DNA of 64,000 bases from Lepiota brunneoincarnata (Eukaryota > Basidiomycota > Agaricomycetes > Agaricales > Agaricaceae), in the NCBI GenBank assembly GCA_023014365.1, contig JAEBUN010000020.1, positions 1-64,000 of the forward strand. The letters run 5' to 3'. Under the pieces are notes generated by a model that was not told the origin of the DNA, ran no database searches, and saw only the letters and a program-made list of their open reading frames with translations. This document shows positions 41,086-52,577 of this stretch, piece by piece (position 1 is the first letter of the stretch; every line of letters begins with the position of its first letter). The position numbers and the translations under genes are program-made.

Positions 41086-43232
41086 CATGCCCCCAAAGAA
41101 ATTCTTGGCCTGAGAAATTCCATCACCTCCTCCCAAATCAAGAAGTAGAATCTCCGGATCAGGAACCCAAAATCTGGATCCCAGAAGAAATCCCATACCC
41201 ACTCAAACACCATCTCCATTTTATCCCCCATCCCCATTTGACTCACCTGCTCCAAGTGCATCAACATCCACCTGCACTTGAACAAGTTTTGCTGAAGAAC
41301 TAGCAGAACAACAAAGAATACAACATGAAAGAGAATTAAAGGAACACTACGAATGAGAAGAAAGAAAACGCAAACAAGCCAAAGAATATCGTGCTAAAGT
41401 AGACCCATTAAATGACTTTGAACTTCAAAAACTCGAATATGCCCTCAAGCAACCAAGAGAACTTTCCCAATCAGAGGAAAACTTACTCACATGTCACAAA
41501 TATGCAGTAAACCAAGGAAAAACTCCCCTAGTAGACAACGACTCAGACATCTACATCACTGATGACAACCAATTGGATCCTGATCCACAACTACCCACAT
41601 TACCCACACCAGTACAACCCTTAGCCCTACCGGCACCACCCATACAACCACTGCAACCACTGAGACCACTGCTGCCACCACCCTCACAATTACAAATAAT
41701 GGCTGCTGTGCAAACACCAAAGGAGTTAGGACTCCTCAAACCCATCACCTTCGATGGAACTAGAAGATTGTTTGAAGACTGGATCTTCCAATGTGAAGTC
41801 TATGTGCTTGCTAACGCAACCATGTACAACACTGACCTTGCCAGAACCCTATTCATCCTCTCAACAATGCACTCAGGAGATGCCCAAGCCTGGGCCAGAC
41901 AATACCTCCATGAGAGGAATGCCTAAACCCAAGCAGGACAACCCATAGCCATGGAATCATGGGACAACTTCACTGCCCAGCTTAGAGCCGACTTCACCCT
42001 GGCAGACAAACATGTGTACATGCATACCAGACTTCAAACCTTGCACCAAGCAGGCAAACCAATGACTGAATTCAATGCTCAGTTCAAGGAACTTGTCCAA
42101 CAATCTGGACTAAATGAAGATCATACATTGATTGATCTATATTGTAAAGCAATTGATCACCATATTGCAATGAAGATCGATGAATCGGAGAACCCTCCGA
42201 CAACCATCACAGCTTGGTATACCTGAGCCAACAAACTTGATGACAACTTCCGCAGAATCAATGCCCTGTACAGCACACCTGTTAGGGGAGGATATGGCAC
42301 TGGAACCAAGTTGATATTCAGATAGCGATTGTAATTGCCACCCACACTATATATATACATAGTGGTCTGTGCACAGACTGGGTAACCAAACACTACAATA
42401 GCTACCAGTAATAATGTATGCAAACAATAAACAAACAACTAATAGTAAGAAGTTGTCTGTGGGTCGGGCTTGGGGATGGGGGTGGCCGAAGGCCAAGACC
42501 AGGCTTGGGCATCGGGCATCAGCTAAGAAGGCTGAGCCTGGACGTCCAACCACAGGTCCCTAGATGTACCTTGCATAAGGGGTAGTGTGATGTGGAGCAT
42601 ATGACGCCAGTCCCCTTACAACACCCAGAAACACATTTCCTCAAAGGAACCAATACCAACCCAACTGTGGACCAAACTGTCCAAACAACAACGTGCCCTA
42701 TGCACAATTCTACCAAAGGAGCAATGCTCCACAATTCACCCCATGAGATCCACACACCATGGAAATAGACCATGCCACAATAGAAGAAGGATTCAAAGAT
42801 CCTTACCCCAAAATTCCACAACTGGAATATGCTGAAGAAGACTCCACACAAGAAACATTGGAGTTAGATGCCATTGTCACTGGACAACAAATGAAATCAT
42901 ATCAGAACCAGGAATGCTTCCAATGCAGAGCTAAAGGCCATTGGGTTAGTAAATGCCCACAACCACCACCAGCCAGATGCTTCCCAGGAATGTGTACCAA
43001 TCCCCCTTGCCCTGCGAGGAACCCCAATCATCCCTTTTCTGGACAAAACACTCATCCCAGATTTCCAAACTGGAACACCCAACAATCACCACAACGCAAA
43101 TACTCTCTTGCTGTCGCAGAAGTCACATCTCAGATGCGCCAAATGGTCAATGACCTTGACCCTGAACTCCAACAAGAACTCTACTCTGTGCTAGCCAAAG
43201 ACCTGGAGATGCATCCATTCCAGGATTTTTAA
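41086..43232 (+). pseudogene. G4 gag, interrupted by a solo LTR
   Basis: ATG at 41086 in the context GCCACCATG. The core reads TPKELGLLKPITFDGTRRLF, ARTLFILSTMHSGDAQAWAR, ESWDNFTAQLRADFTLAD. The solo LTR at 42280-42620 interrupts it between YSTP and the PQRNQYQPN region. The zinc knuckle is altered: CFQCRAKGHWVSKCP. The end is LAKDLEMHPFQDF at TAA 43230-43232. Several TGA stops (for example 41108, 42224) face CGA in G3. Confidence 0.85.
42280..42620 (+). repeat. Solo LTR in G4 gag
   Basis: A 341-bp unit, TGTTAGGGG to CCCCTTACA, with the exact duplication ACACC on both sides (42275-42279, 42621-42625). Its termini match the G1 LTR family but the interior differs. It contains a TATATATATA tract. 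Strand is arbitrary. Confidence 0.9.
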
Positions 43233-46200
43233 AAAGGAATGCTGTTGATCGATGTGCCCCTGCACATTCCAGAACTCAGAAGGACATTTTCTCAATAAAC
43301 TCTGTACAATTACAACTATCCCCAAATAAACAATCCCTTTTCTTACCCATCAAGATTTGGAGTGAACGGACATCAAAACCTGTGGCCATCACCACCCTGA
43401 TAGACTCAGGAGCCCAAGGGAATTTCATATCCCACAAAGTCATTGAACGACATGGTTATCAAACCAAACAGCTGAACCAACCAATCCCTCTCAGTAATGT
43501 TGACGGAACTAACAATCAACATGGCAAGATCCATGAATACATCAAAATCAGGACCATCATTGATGGAAGAGATTGCACACTAGAAGCATATGTGACAAAC
43601 ACTGGTGAGAAGGATCTCATCATTGGATTTCCTTGGTTGGAACAATACAATCCCAACATCAACTGGAAGACCAAGACATTCTCTTGGAAACCCCAAATCG
43701 ATCACCAAGACTTTTCCAAACTCCTCAGAACCCTATGACAACCTGTCAAACTCAACTCCATTGCCATGGACATAATGGCTGGAAAAACCTCTCAACCCAA
43801 GGAAAACCCTGAAGAATACGTCAACCTGTCAAACATTGACCTTGACACCTTCTCTTTAGAAAGAGAAATGAACCCGATGCTTCTAACCCCATTAGAAGTA
43901 AACGCCAAAGCAACACATGCCACAATGCTCCACAATGAGCAACATAACCTGACAAAATTGGCAAACCAAAAAGGAAAACAACTGGAATCAAATAAGGAAC
44001 CACCTGAGATCCCTCGGAGATTTGCCCGATGGGCTAAAATATTCAACAAGAAAGCATCCAAATGATTCCCACCATCAAGAATGTTTGATCACAAAATTGA
44101 ACTAAAACCAATGTTTGAAGCAAAATCAATGAAACCTTATCAAGTGGCACCTGCCAAAGAAAAGGCACTAAAAGAATTTATAGACAAAAACCTCCAAAAG
44201 GATACATCCACCCCTCAAAATCCCCTATGACATCACCATTCTTTTTCATTGCCAAGAAAGGAGGAGACCTCCAACCCTCCCAAGACTATTGTTATCTAAA
44301 CGATCACACTGTCAAAAATGCCTACCCAATCCCCATGATTTCCTCTATCATGGATAAACTCAAAGGAGCTAAGTACTTCACTAAGCTCAATGTCTGCCTA
44401 GGATACAATAATGTCAGAATCAAAGATGGCGATCAATGGAAAGCAGCGTTCAAGACTCCCATAGGTCTTTTCAAACCAACTGTCATGTTTTTCAGACTTT
44501 GCAATAGTCCCACAACATTCCAACATATGATGGATACACTATTCTCCAAAATAATGGAGAAAGGAGGAATCATCATCTATATGGATGATATCCTAATCTA
44601 TGGTAAAACCCAGGAAGAAACCAACCAACTTACGGAAAAAGTACTGCAGATCCTGCAGGAAAACAACCTCTATCTCAAAATGGAAAAATGTGAGTTCAAC
44701 AAGCAACAACTCAAATACCTTGGCATGATCATCATGCCAGACAAAATCAAAATGGACCCCAGAAAACTCAAGGGAATAGAAGACTGGCCAGTGCCAAAAA
44801 CAGTCCAACACATTTGGAAATTCATCGGATTCTGCAACTTCTACTGGAAGTTGATCCACAGTTACTCCCACCACACCAAACCCCTTAACCAACTCCTATC
44901 CAAATCAAACAAATTTGAATGGAAAGAAGAACAACAGAAAGTGTTCAAAACGCTCAAGAACAAATTCTTAAAGGAACCAGTACTCCTCATGCCTGACTCC
45001 ACAAAACCCTTCGAAATAGAAGCTGATGCTTCCAAATTTGCATCAGGAGCTGTCCTGTACCAACATGACATCAACAGAATATAGAAACCTGTATCATTCT
45101 ATTCAAAGACATTTGGACCAGTGGAATGAAACTATGACATCTATGACAGGGAACTCCTTGCTATTATCTGAGCCCTTGAAGAATGGCGCCACTATCTCCT
45201 TGGCAGCCCCCATACTGTCCGTATCAGAATGGATCACCAAAACCTCACATATTGGTGTAAACCCCAGAAAATCAACCACCAACAAGCACGATGGGTCCAG
45301 ACCCTTGCCAACTACAATTTCAAACTAGAACATGTCCCAGCATCAAAGATCCCTGCACCAGATGCTCTATCAAGACATCCAGACCACATCCCTGATGAGG
45401 ATAATGATAACAAAGATGTCACCATGCTTCCAAACAACCCCTTTGTCACCACTGCTGACATAGAAGATCAAAACCTGATCACAGTACTCCCAGAACACCT
45501 CTTTATTGCCACCATCAATATGGAAATCCAAGAAAGAATCATGGAATCACCCAAATATGATGCTAGAACCACCAAAGCATTCAAACTCCTGAAGGAAACC
45601 CACCCTAATGCTGCCAATAAAGACTTCGGAACAGTCCCAACCTCAAACGGTTCACTCCTCATGTCCCAAGAACATGTCATCATTCCAGAAGACCTCCAAC
45701 TCAGATGTGATGTCATCGCAAGATACCATGACCACCCTACACGTGACCACCCTGGAGAACAGGAAACATACTGCCTTGCCGAGAAAGAAGTATATTGGCC
45801 AGGAATGTTGATGGTCATAAAGAACTACGTCAAAGGCTGTCCAGAGTGTCAGCAACACAAAATCATATGCAGACTGGATTGTGCACTGACTCAACCAATC
45901 CCAGCACCATCTTCCAAGTGCCCATTTACTCAAATCTCATGGGATCTTATCACCGGTCTACTGCCTAGTGCCGGCCATAATGCGATATTGTCCATGGTGA
46001 ACCATGGCCTTATGAAGGGGGTAATTTTCATCCCAACCTCAGATCAATCAAATGCCAATGACATTGGACGACTATTAATAGAAAAAGTCTTCACTAGGTT
46101 CAGACTACCTGACAAAATCATATCAGATCAAGACCCCAGATTTGCCACCAACTCTCTCCGAGAGCTAGCCAAATGCCTAAACATTCAACAAGCATTCTCA

Positions 46201-47041
46201 ACCGCATACCATCCCCAGACAGATGGTTCCACTGAAAGATACAACCAAGAAATTGAGACCTACATTGCCATATACTGCACCAGGAATCCCCTTGACTGGT
46301 CAGAAACCCTCTCTATCGCCAAGTTCGCACACAACTCCAAAGTACATGCCTCAAGGCAGAAATCCCCATTTAACCTAATCATGGGATACAACCCTCCACC
46401 AATACCCATGGTAATGGAAACTTCAAACTTTCCATCAGTAGATGAACACATCAAACTCCTCAATAACACCAGAAAAGAAGCACATGTGGCACATCAACTC
46501 TCCACCAATATCATGAAACAAAGAACCAGAAGAACTGTCAAACCCCTTGAAACACGTCAAAAAGTATGGCCAGAAGCCAAGAACCTCAAACTCCCCTTCA
46601 TCTCCAACAAAATATCCCCAAAATGACTAGGACCCTTCCTTATCTCAGAAGTCTTATCACCACTAACATACAAATTAAAACTCCCAATCAAATGGAAGAT
46701 ACACCTGGTATTCCACCAACATCTTCTAACCCCATATATGTACCAAAATGAAAGCATATGGATCTCATCCGACTCCACCACCACCAGACATCATCAATGA
46801 AGAAGAATATGAAATAGAAACTATTCTTAATCACCACCGATATTGCGGAAAACTCCAATACTATGTCAAATGGAAAGGATACTCCCACACGGAGAATGAG
46901 TGGATCACCAATGAAACACTCCACACAAACACCAAAGAATACCTAACCAAGTATAAAGAAGCTCATGGAATTCCCCAGAAAGACCAGGAACCCACCAGAA
47001 CCTACCAAAGACAACTTCGCTCTCACACCAAATGCACTTAA
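43226..47041 (+). pseudogene. G4 pol
   Basis: Same order as G3. Protease ITTLIDSGAQGNFISHKVIE; reverse transcriptase ending [13 protein letters not shown]; RNase [13 protein letters not shown]; integrase with a 465-codon open stretch (45229-46626) containing HDHPTRDHP and GCPECQQHK, SWDLITGLLPS, SDQDPRFATNSLRELAKCLN, YHPQTDGSTERYNQE with the catalytic Glu that G3 has lost; chromodomain EEYEIETILNHH, LQYYVKWKGYSHTENEW. Stops at about 44065, 45082 and 46624 are decayed Arg codons by comparison with G3 (46624: CGA in G3). Frameshifts occur near 44200 and 46740. Confidence 0.9.
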
Positions 47042-47049
47042 AAGAAAAG

Positions 47050-48173
47050 ATGCCCATGAACCTCGACCTCAACCACCCTCAAACCACTCCCCCCTACTCA
47101 ACAACACCCTCTCCAACTTCCTCATCATCCTCTATCATCATAGTCAATAATGCAAGCATCAAACATATGACACTTCAAACAACTCCTGTTCCAGCCCTGT
47201 CTCCCAACACCCCCTCTCACACCTTCACTGCCACTTACACCTTCCTCAGAGACGAGACCCCTGATCCCAATGCCACCCCAGAACCAACAGTTGCCCCAGC
47301 CGCCTCCCTTAGATCCCATACAGCTGGAGTACAACCACATGGACCAGATCACCCTTCTGACGGAGATCTGCGTGAGGTTGCCACCAACGGAACCCTTACA
47401 AATAAATTGGAACACTCTCCAATTTCGGAATACAACCAACAACTCTGATATGACTATACCCACCATGTACAACAGACTAAGGCTCTCACTACTGTGTACA
47501 ATATGCAATGGGCCTGGGCAGAATCACTTGAGCAACTTCTCTGCTCAATATCGAGCCTCATGTCCAAGGTGTCAAAGAACTTACCCAAACAAAATGAGGT
47601 ACATACCCCGCAGTCCCCCACCACAACCATCACCCCCACTGCCACGACAACCCCTACTACTATCACCACCACCACTCCCAATAAGGGAAGAAAGTCCACC
47701 AATCTCAGAAACCTTTTCAGATATCTCACCCCAATGGGAACACCACCCACACTGTCACCAATAACCATGTCCCAGTTTGGAACTCCCCCAATCCCATTCA
47801 TGCACAAACCAACCCCTGAACCACCAACAGATCAGTCTGCATTCAATGCAGACATACTAGACACTGAGCCATGGACTGCCCCCAATTTGCCTGCCTCAAG
47901 TGCAAACAATATGCCCCAGGACACTACTTCTACAACTGCATCAAATATAGATGCCCCCACTGTGCAGTTTTCCAACCGTGCCATAAATGGACTGAATGCC
48001 CTGCTCAAAAGACCCAACACACCCCCTACTCCCGAACTTCAGCAGCCCGCCCCATGACAACTCCCTCCACTCCTAGTCGATACATCGACCTCACTAACAA
48101 CAACTATTATGAGGAATGTTATGACAAGGTCACCGAGTCCAACATCACAGGAGAACCATGTGGTTCCTTCTGA
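47050..48173 (+). pseudogene. G4 ORF3a, zinc-knuckle accessory protein
   Basis: The copy of G3 ORF3a: MPMNLDLNHP, SPISEYNQQL, then after stops and a frameshift near 47740 the zinc motifs CIQCRHTRH-stop-AMDC, CLKCKQYAPGHYFYNC and CPHCAVFQPCHKWTEC, and the end NNYYEECYDKVTESNITGEP. All Cys and His of the three motifs are kept. The one stop within the first motif replaces Trp. The end of the frame differs from G3 largely at silent sites. Confidence 0.75.
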
Positions 48174-48417
48174 AGAAAACCAAATTGCCCCTACAGAAGA
48201 TAGAGTTGAAAGCCCTCACTTCAGACAACTCCTATACGACATATTCTATCCAGGACAACCCCCTTTCCCAGAAACTGCTGTGGTACTTGATCTCCACAGA
48301 ACCCCTACCCCTACCTTTTCACCTGTCATTCCCCCTAGACCAGACTCCACCGACCAACCTCAGATCGACTACTATGAACCAAATTACCTAGCCGAATACC
48401 CAGAAGAAGGAAACTAA
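48109..48417 (+). CDS. G4 ORF3b tail
   Basis: The +1-frame segment matching 28752-29042: DRVESPHFRQLLYDIFYPGQ, PTFSPVIPPRPDSTDQ, DYYEPNYLAEYPEEGN, TAA. The ORF3a stop reads TTC-TGA-A, again allowing a +1 shift into this frame. The segment is about 23% different from G3 in DNA while neighbouring pol is only about 8% different, yet most changes are silent. Confidence 0.6.
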   Translation: MRNVMTRSPSPTSQENHVVPSEENQIAPTEDRVESPHFRQLLYDIFYPGQPPFPETAVVLDLHRTPTPTFSPVIPPRPDSTDQPQIDYYEPNYLAEYPEEGN

Positions 48418-48455
48418 CAAGTTGTAATGGAAAACAACTCTAGAAACAGACCTAA

Positions 48456-48790
48456 TGTTACATATGGCTCTCTCTGATTGTAGCCATCAGCTAATGTGGA
48501 TATGCTCCTTATTAAATGAGCTTATGTTTGAACTTCCTACTTTACCTTTGAATGGTGATAACATGGGATCTATCTTCTTGAGCATTAATTCTGCTACAGA
48601 AAGATGATTGAAGCATATTGATATCCGATATCATTATATTCGGGAATGTGTTGAGAATAAACTGATTGTGGTATCTCAGATTGATGGGAATGAAAATCCT
48701 GCTGATCTTTTGACAAAAAACCTCAGTCAAACAAAGTTTGAACATTTCTGTCCTATGCTAGGTATTGAGTTTACTAGCTCTACCTCTTAA
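48456..48790 (+). pseudogene. Copia RNase H, C-terminal end
   Basis: The classic end of a Ty1/Copia polyprotein: ALSDCSHQLMWICSLLNELM, then KHIDIRYHYIRECVENKLIV, GNENPADLLTKNLSQTKFEH, stop TAA. One TGA (about 48604) precedes LKHIDIRYH. The upstream pol is missing at the junction with G4. A purine tract (GAGTGAGGTAGAA, 48809-48821) and the Copia A LTR follow, so this belongs to family A. Confidence 0.88.
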
Positions 48791-49155
48791 TTCCTCTTCC
48801 CAACATCTGAGTGAGGTAGAATGTTGAAAATAACTTATATTTTCCTTTTATGGTCAATGATGCCATCTTGTGCTCATGCCTTTACTCTATGACATATACC
48901 TAGTCATATGTAGTCTTGAGCTTGAAATGCTATTTGCTCATTCTGACTGTGATGACCTCTATGATTCACTATGCATATATATGACTCCTTTTGTACCTAC
49001 ATGAGTAGTACATGCTGTGAACTCTTACAAGTATAAATATGGCTCTACATTTCTTGTATTACCTTAGAACAATCTACTTGCTCTACAACTTGCTTTTATC
49101 TTCTCTCAGCAACTCTCTTAAGCTATAATGTGAGTGTCCATTGCCATTTCACTTA

Positions 49156-50771
49156 CAGTGACCCACAAAACTATTCCAATGTTTTGTACTTTTGACTTAA
49201 AGTAGTAATAGCTCAGTAAATAAAATAGCCATATTTGTGAATATATTTATAAACATAGCCAAATATGTCATATCTGACTCTGCAAAGTTGCGTTATGTAA
49301 TACTTCCAAATTAGGCAATTATCAATTTTGTAATCATTTTAAGTCATTGGAATGGTTTTGTCAATGACATATTATACTAGGCTATCCTATTATTTCTAGT
49401 ACTTAGAGTAGCCCCCCCTGGCTTTGAGTACAGCTGCTACTCTTCTAGGCATACTTTCAATTAACTTCTGACACTCAGAAGCTGGAATAGCATCCCACTC
49501 CTTTTCTACCCTCTGCCACAACTCCTCCATACCCTTGGGAGGAGATTCATACTCTCCCAACTTTCTCTTCACATATTCCCATAAGTGTTCAATGGGATTG
49601 AGGTCAGGTGACTGTGCTGGCCAGGTTAGGAGCCCAAAATGATTTTTTTGAAACCATTCTTTGGCCAGTGTACTCTTGTGTTTGGGGTCATTATCTTGCT
49701 GGAAGATAATATCTCAGGGTTTAAGCTTGTACCACCAGAGACTCTTCTTCAAATCTTCCTCCAAAATTTGCACAAACAACTCTGCATCCATCCTTCCATC
49801 AATCCTCACTGCATAGCCTGGGCCATCCCACAGCATACAGCCCCAAACCATCATTGATCCTCCTCCATACTTCAGAGTTCCCTTGACCAATCTTTCACTA
49901 AGCCCCTCTCCCTTCTTTTTCCATCCCCACTTCCTCCCATCTGACCCCAAACAATTAATTTTGGTCTCATCAGACCATACAACCAGCTTCCAGTCCTCCA
50001 CAGTCCAATGATGGTGTGTCAGAGCAAAATCCAGCCTAGCCCTCCTATGCTTGTCAGAGAGTAAAGGCTTTTTTTGCTTGACTACAGCCTTCATTCCTGC
50101 CTGTTTGAGATGTCTTGCTACAGTCTGTGAAGAGACTGATGTCCCAATGATGGGAGCAAGAGATTTGGCTATATCTACAGCAGTTTCAGCCTTGCCAGCA
50201 GAGATAAGATGGATAGCATACCGAATATTAGTGGTAGAGAGTTTTGAAGGATGTCCTCCAAGTGATTTAGTAAGGCTGGAACAATTTTTAGAGGCTAGCC
50301 TGGATATGGTAATGCACCCAACACCAGTAATTGCCTCAATTTTAGTATAGGAATGATGAGAATTAAGCAAGGAGAGGATGGTTTGCTTTAGAGTAGAAGA
50401 TAATGGCTTCATGGTAGGTAGGGGGGTTGAGAATGATGGGACATGGCTGTCAGCACATCTATTTATATGTCAAAGACACGTGGTCACATGATCTTGTTGA
50501 TTGACAATCAGCAGAGTCATGTGATTGCTTGGATTAGTATTAAAAATTACCATTGACAAAACCGTTCCAATGACTTAAAATGCTTACAAAATTCATAATT
50601 GCCTCATTTAGAAGTATTACATAACGCGACTTTGCAGGGTCAGATATGACATATTTGGCTATGTTTATAAATATATTCACAAATTTAGCTATTTTATTTA
50701 CTGAGCTATTACTACTTTAAGTCAAAAGTACAAAATATTGGAACGGTTTTGTGGGGGGGGGGGGGTCACTG
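49156..50771 (-). mobile_element. Tc1/mariner element
   Basis: A 1616-bp element beginning CAGTGACCC, flanked by the TA duplication (49154-49155, 50772-50773). Its inverted repeats are long, about 210 bp (49156-49366 and 50556-50771). Each repeat carries an ACAAAAC-n-ATTCCAATG-type motif at its outer end and the inverse motif at its inner end. The single gene inside is a DD34E transposase with one stop. The right end has a G13 run where the left end has CCC. Confidence 0.93.
49396..50412 (-). pseudogene. Tc1-like DD34E transposase, one nonsense codon
   Basis: A 338-codon transposase, full length for Tc1. It cuts and pastes the element by binding the inverted repeats. The N-terminal helix-turn-helix region reads LKQTILSLLNSHHSYTKIEA and SVSSQTVARHLKQAGMKAVV. 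The catalytic core reads VVWSDETKINCLGSDG (first Asp), GGGSMMVWGCMLW, FQQDNDPKHKS (second Asp) and SPDLNPIEHLWEY (Glu). The only break is TGA at 49714-49716 between WWYKLKP and DIIFQQDND; CGA would restore Arg. Everything else reads through to TAG at 49396-49398. Confidence 0.92.
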
Positions 50772-50791
50772 TATGCCTCACTGCTTCAACA

Positions 50792-52577
50792 GAAGCATCG
50801 AATGATGCCTTGATCAAGTGGCTGGATGTAAGATATGAGGTTGGGGGCAAAATTGACAACACAAATGTTCTGGAGGTCATCTGGAATGACATGACCTGAA
50901 AAGTTGTCCTGCAATAGGACAATCTTGCACTCAGAATGTTGAAGCTCTTGATCCCATATTGTGAGCCATTCCTGATAAATAATGCTTGTCATCCAAGCCT
51001 TTGCATTGTTCTGATACATGAATCCCATTTGCACAGCCATCTTCTTCTCAAAACACTGGGGTTGTTTGTATTTTCTGATAATCAGAGCTTCTCGCTTCTC
51101 AGATCCATCCACATTGATAGCAAAAACATAGGTCAAATGGATTTTGTGTCCCTTGACTCCTGACTTTGCTTTATCTGTCAGACCTCAATCAGGAGGCATT
51201 CTGATTGCAGCATCATGTGAGAAAATGAAACTGCTTAAATAGATGAAGACTCATGTGTAGAACAGCCCTGTTTCATCCATATTGAAAATGTCCTTATGCT
51301 TGTATGCTGTTGATAATAGAAAGTCTTTTATGCAAGCTTGTTCATCTGCTGCTTTTAATTTGCTAGCTGACCCTGCTTCTCCATGTCACTTCCACTCCTT
51401 CAACCCATTCTGCTTCTTAAAGGAAGTCAATCACCCCTCACTCAAGTTGAGCCTCTGATCCTCTGGAATGCCACATAAAATTGCAAATCTTGTCCATTGT
51501 GTTTGGATAGCTTGACCACTGAGGATGAGATCATCACTTATGGCTTGTGAAACCCATAGTTCCATCATCTCCATGATCTCTGGGTGCTCGGTCTGCTGGA
51601 TCCACTTTGAAGATGCAGCCAGTCCTCCCTCACTTTTGAATCTGATCTGCAGATTTTTCTCATCCTTGACCCAGGCTGACATGAGGGGTTGCTTAATTGC
51701 TAACCCAGGGAACTTGTTCTCAAATTCTCTGGCAGTCCAACTCTGGTTCCTGCTGCCATGTTTATGGTACCAATCAAGGACTTCAATCCTTTGAGCTAAG
51801 GTCACATTTGAATGTGTTGACTTTTGCTTTCTTTTAGCAACAGTCTTGGCCCCAGGCTCTGCATGTAGCATCTGGTTCAAGTCTGGCATTGAACTCAAAT
51901 TTTTGGATGAGTTAATGAAGGCTAGGAAAATGTATTCTTGTTCAATGGCTGATTTTGATGTTATAAATGGACAATAACACATACATTGCTTTTTTTTGTT
52001 CCCCACCAGCTTTGGAAGGTCACCAGCAGCCTCCCTGAGTTGCTTCACCACAGCCATCTTTCCTTCAAGAAGCTAATGACAGCTGCTTCATCAACAAAAT
52101 TGGCATCATTGTTGAGCCAGTTGGTGTCATCCTTGGTGATTGTCTGACCCTGTGAGAGTGTTATTAGAACCTTCCAGAAGCCTCCCAGAATGACCCAGAA
52201 CATTCCTATAATAGAACCTTCCCCAACCATCTAGTACTTCCCAAATATAGCAGTAGCACAGCCACTGTAAACACCTATATATAAACCCTGTAGAACTACT
52301 TGTACACTCCAGTATAGTGTAGTTCATTCTATACACTTGCCTTTGCCCTCCCAGCCATCACTAAGTGTTTGCATTCACAAGTTGACCTCTGAACACCTCT
52401 GGGAATAAGTCTGTATAGACACCCATAGGGAGTAAGAGGTATCACCACTAAGTGATGATCCCTTACCTGGATAACAGAGAGTCTCTCCTGGAGTATGGAT
52501 TTACAAGATTTGGACTGCTGCTCAAGCTTGTTGAGCCCTTTTTCAAGAATATGAATTAGGCTTTTGGGGGGCATAGA
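50792..52577 (-). pseudogene. Pogo/CENP-B-like DDE transposase, truncated by Copia A
   Basis: The minus strand encodes a pogo-type transposase. The start MPPKSLIHILEKGLNKLEQQ is at about 52577. A CENP-B-type HTH follows: NVTLAQRIEVLDWYHKHGSR, EFENKFPGLAIKQPLMSAWV, HPEIMEMMELWVSQAISDDL. The DDE domain reads IFNMDETGLFYT (first Asp), VFAINVDGSEKREALII, KIVLLQDNFSGHVIPDD (second Asp) and APNLISYIQPLDQGIIR. The frame then runs into the Copia A LTR at 50791, and the C-terminus is absent. A solo LTR (52159-52476) interrupts the N-terminal part, and stops lie near 51250 and 51430. It may be an old pogo element or a host gene derived from one; no terminal repeats were found. Confidence 0.8.
52159..52476. 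repeat. Solo LTR in the pogo-like gene
   Basis: A 318-bp unit, TGTTATTAG to GGATAACA, with the exact duplication GAGAG (52154-52158, 52477-52481). It shares short blocks with the G3 LTR (for example AAGTCTGTATAGACA and CCTTACC near the end), so a chromodomain Gypsy family is the likely source. CTATATATAAACC is a TATA box. Confidence 0.92.

Larger units (their letters stand above)
40335..48456 (+). mobile_element. G4, second G3-family chromodomain Gypsy, 3' LTR missing
   Basis: G4 has a 5' LTR (40335-40715), the self-complementary primer site, gag, pol and ORF3 in the same order as G3, but no 3' LTR. The sequence after ORF3 matches G3 up to TAATGTTA (48451-48457) and then passes straight into Copia RNase H. 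More CpG sites are decayed than in G3. A solo LTR interrupts gag. Confidence 0.88.
48822..50791 (+). repeat. Copia A 3' LTR, split by a Tc1 element
   Basis: The LTR starts TGTTGAAAATAAC at 48822, breaks at TA 49154-49155 and resumes at 50772 to end TTCAACA at 50791. Without the insertion it is about 352 bp. It matches 2464-2862. Confidence 0.9.

Noticed and set aside
42340..42420. Host promoter at the TATATATATA tract in G4 gag
   Set aside because: It lies within a solo LTR bounded by an exact 5-bp duplication.
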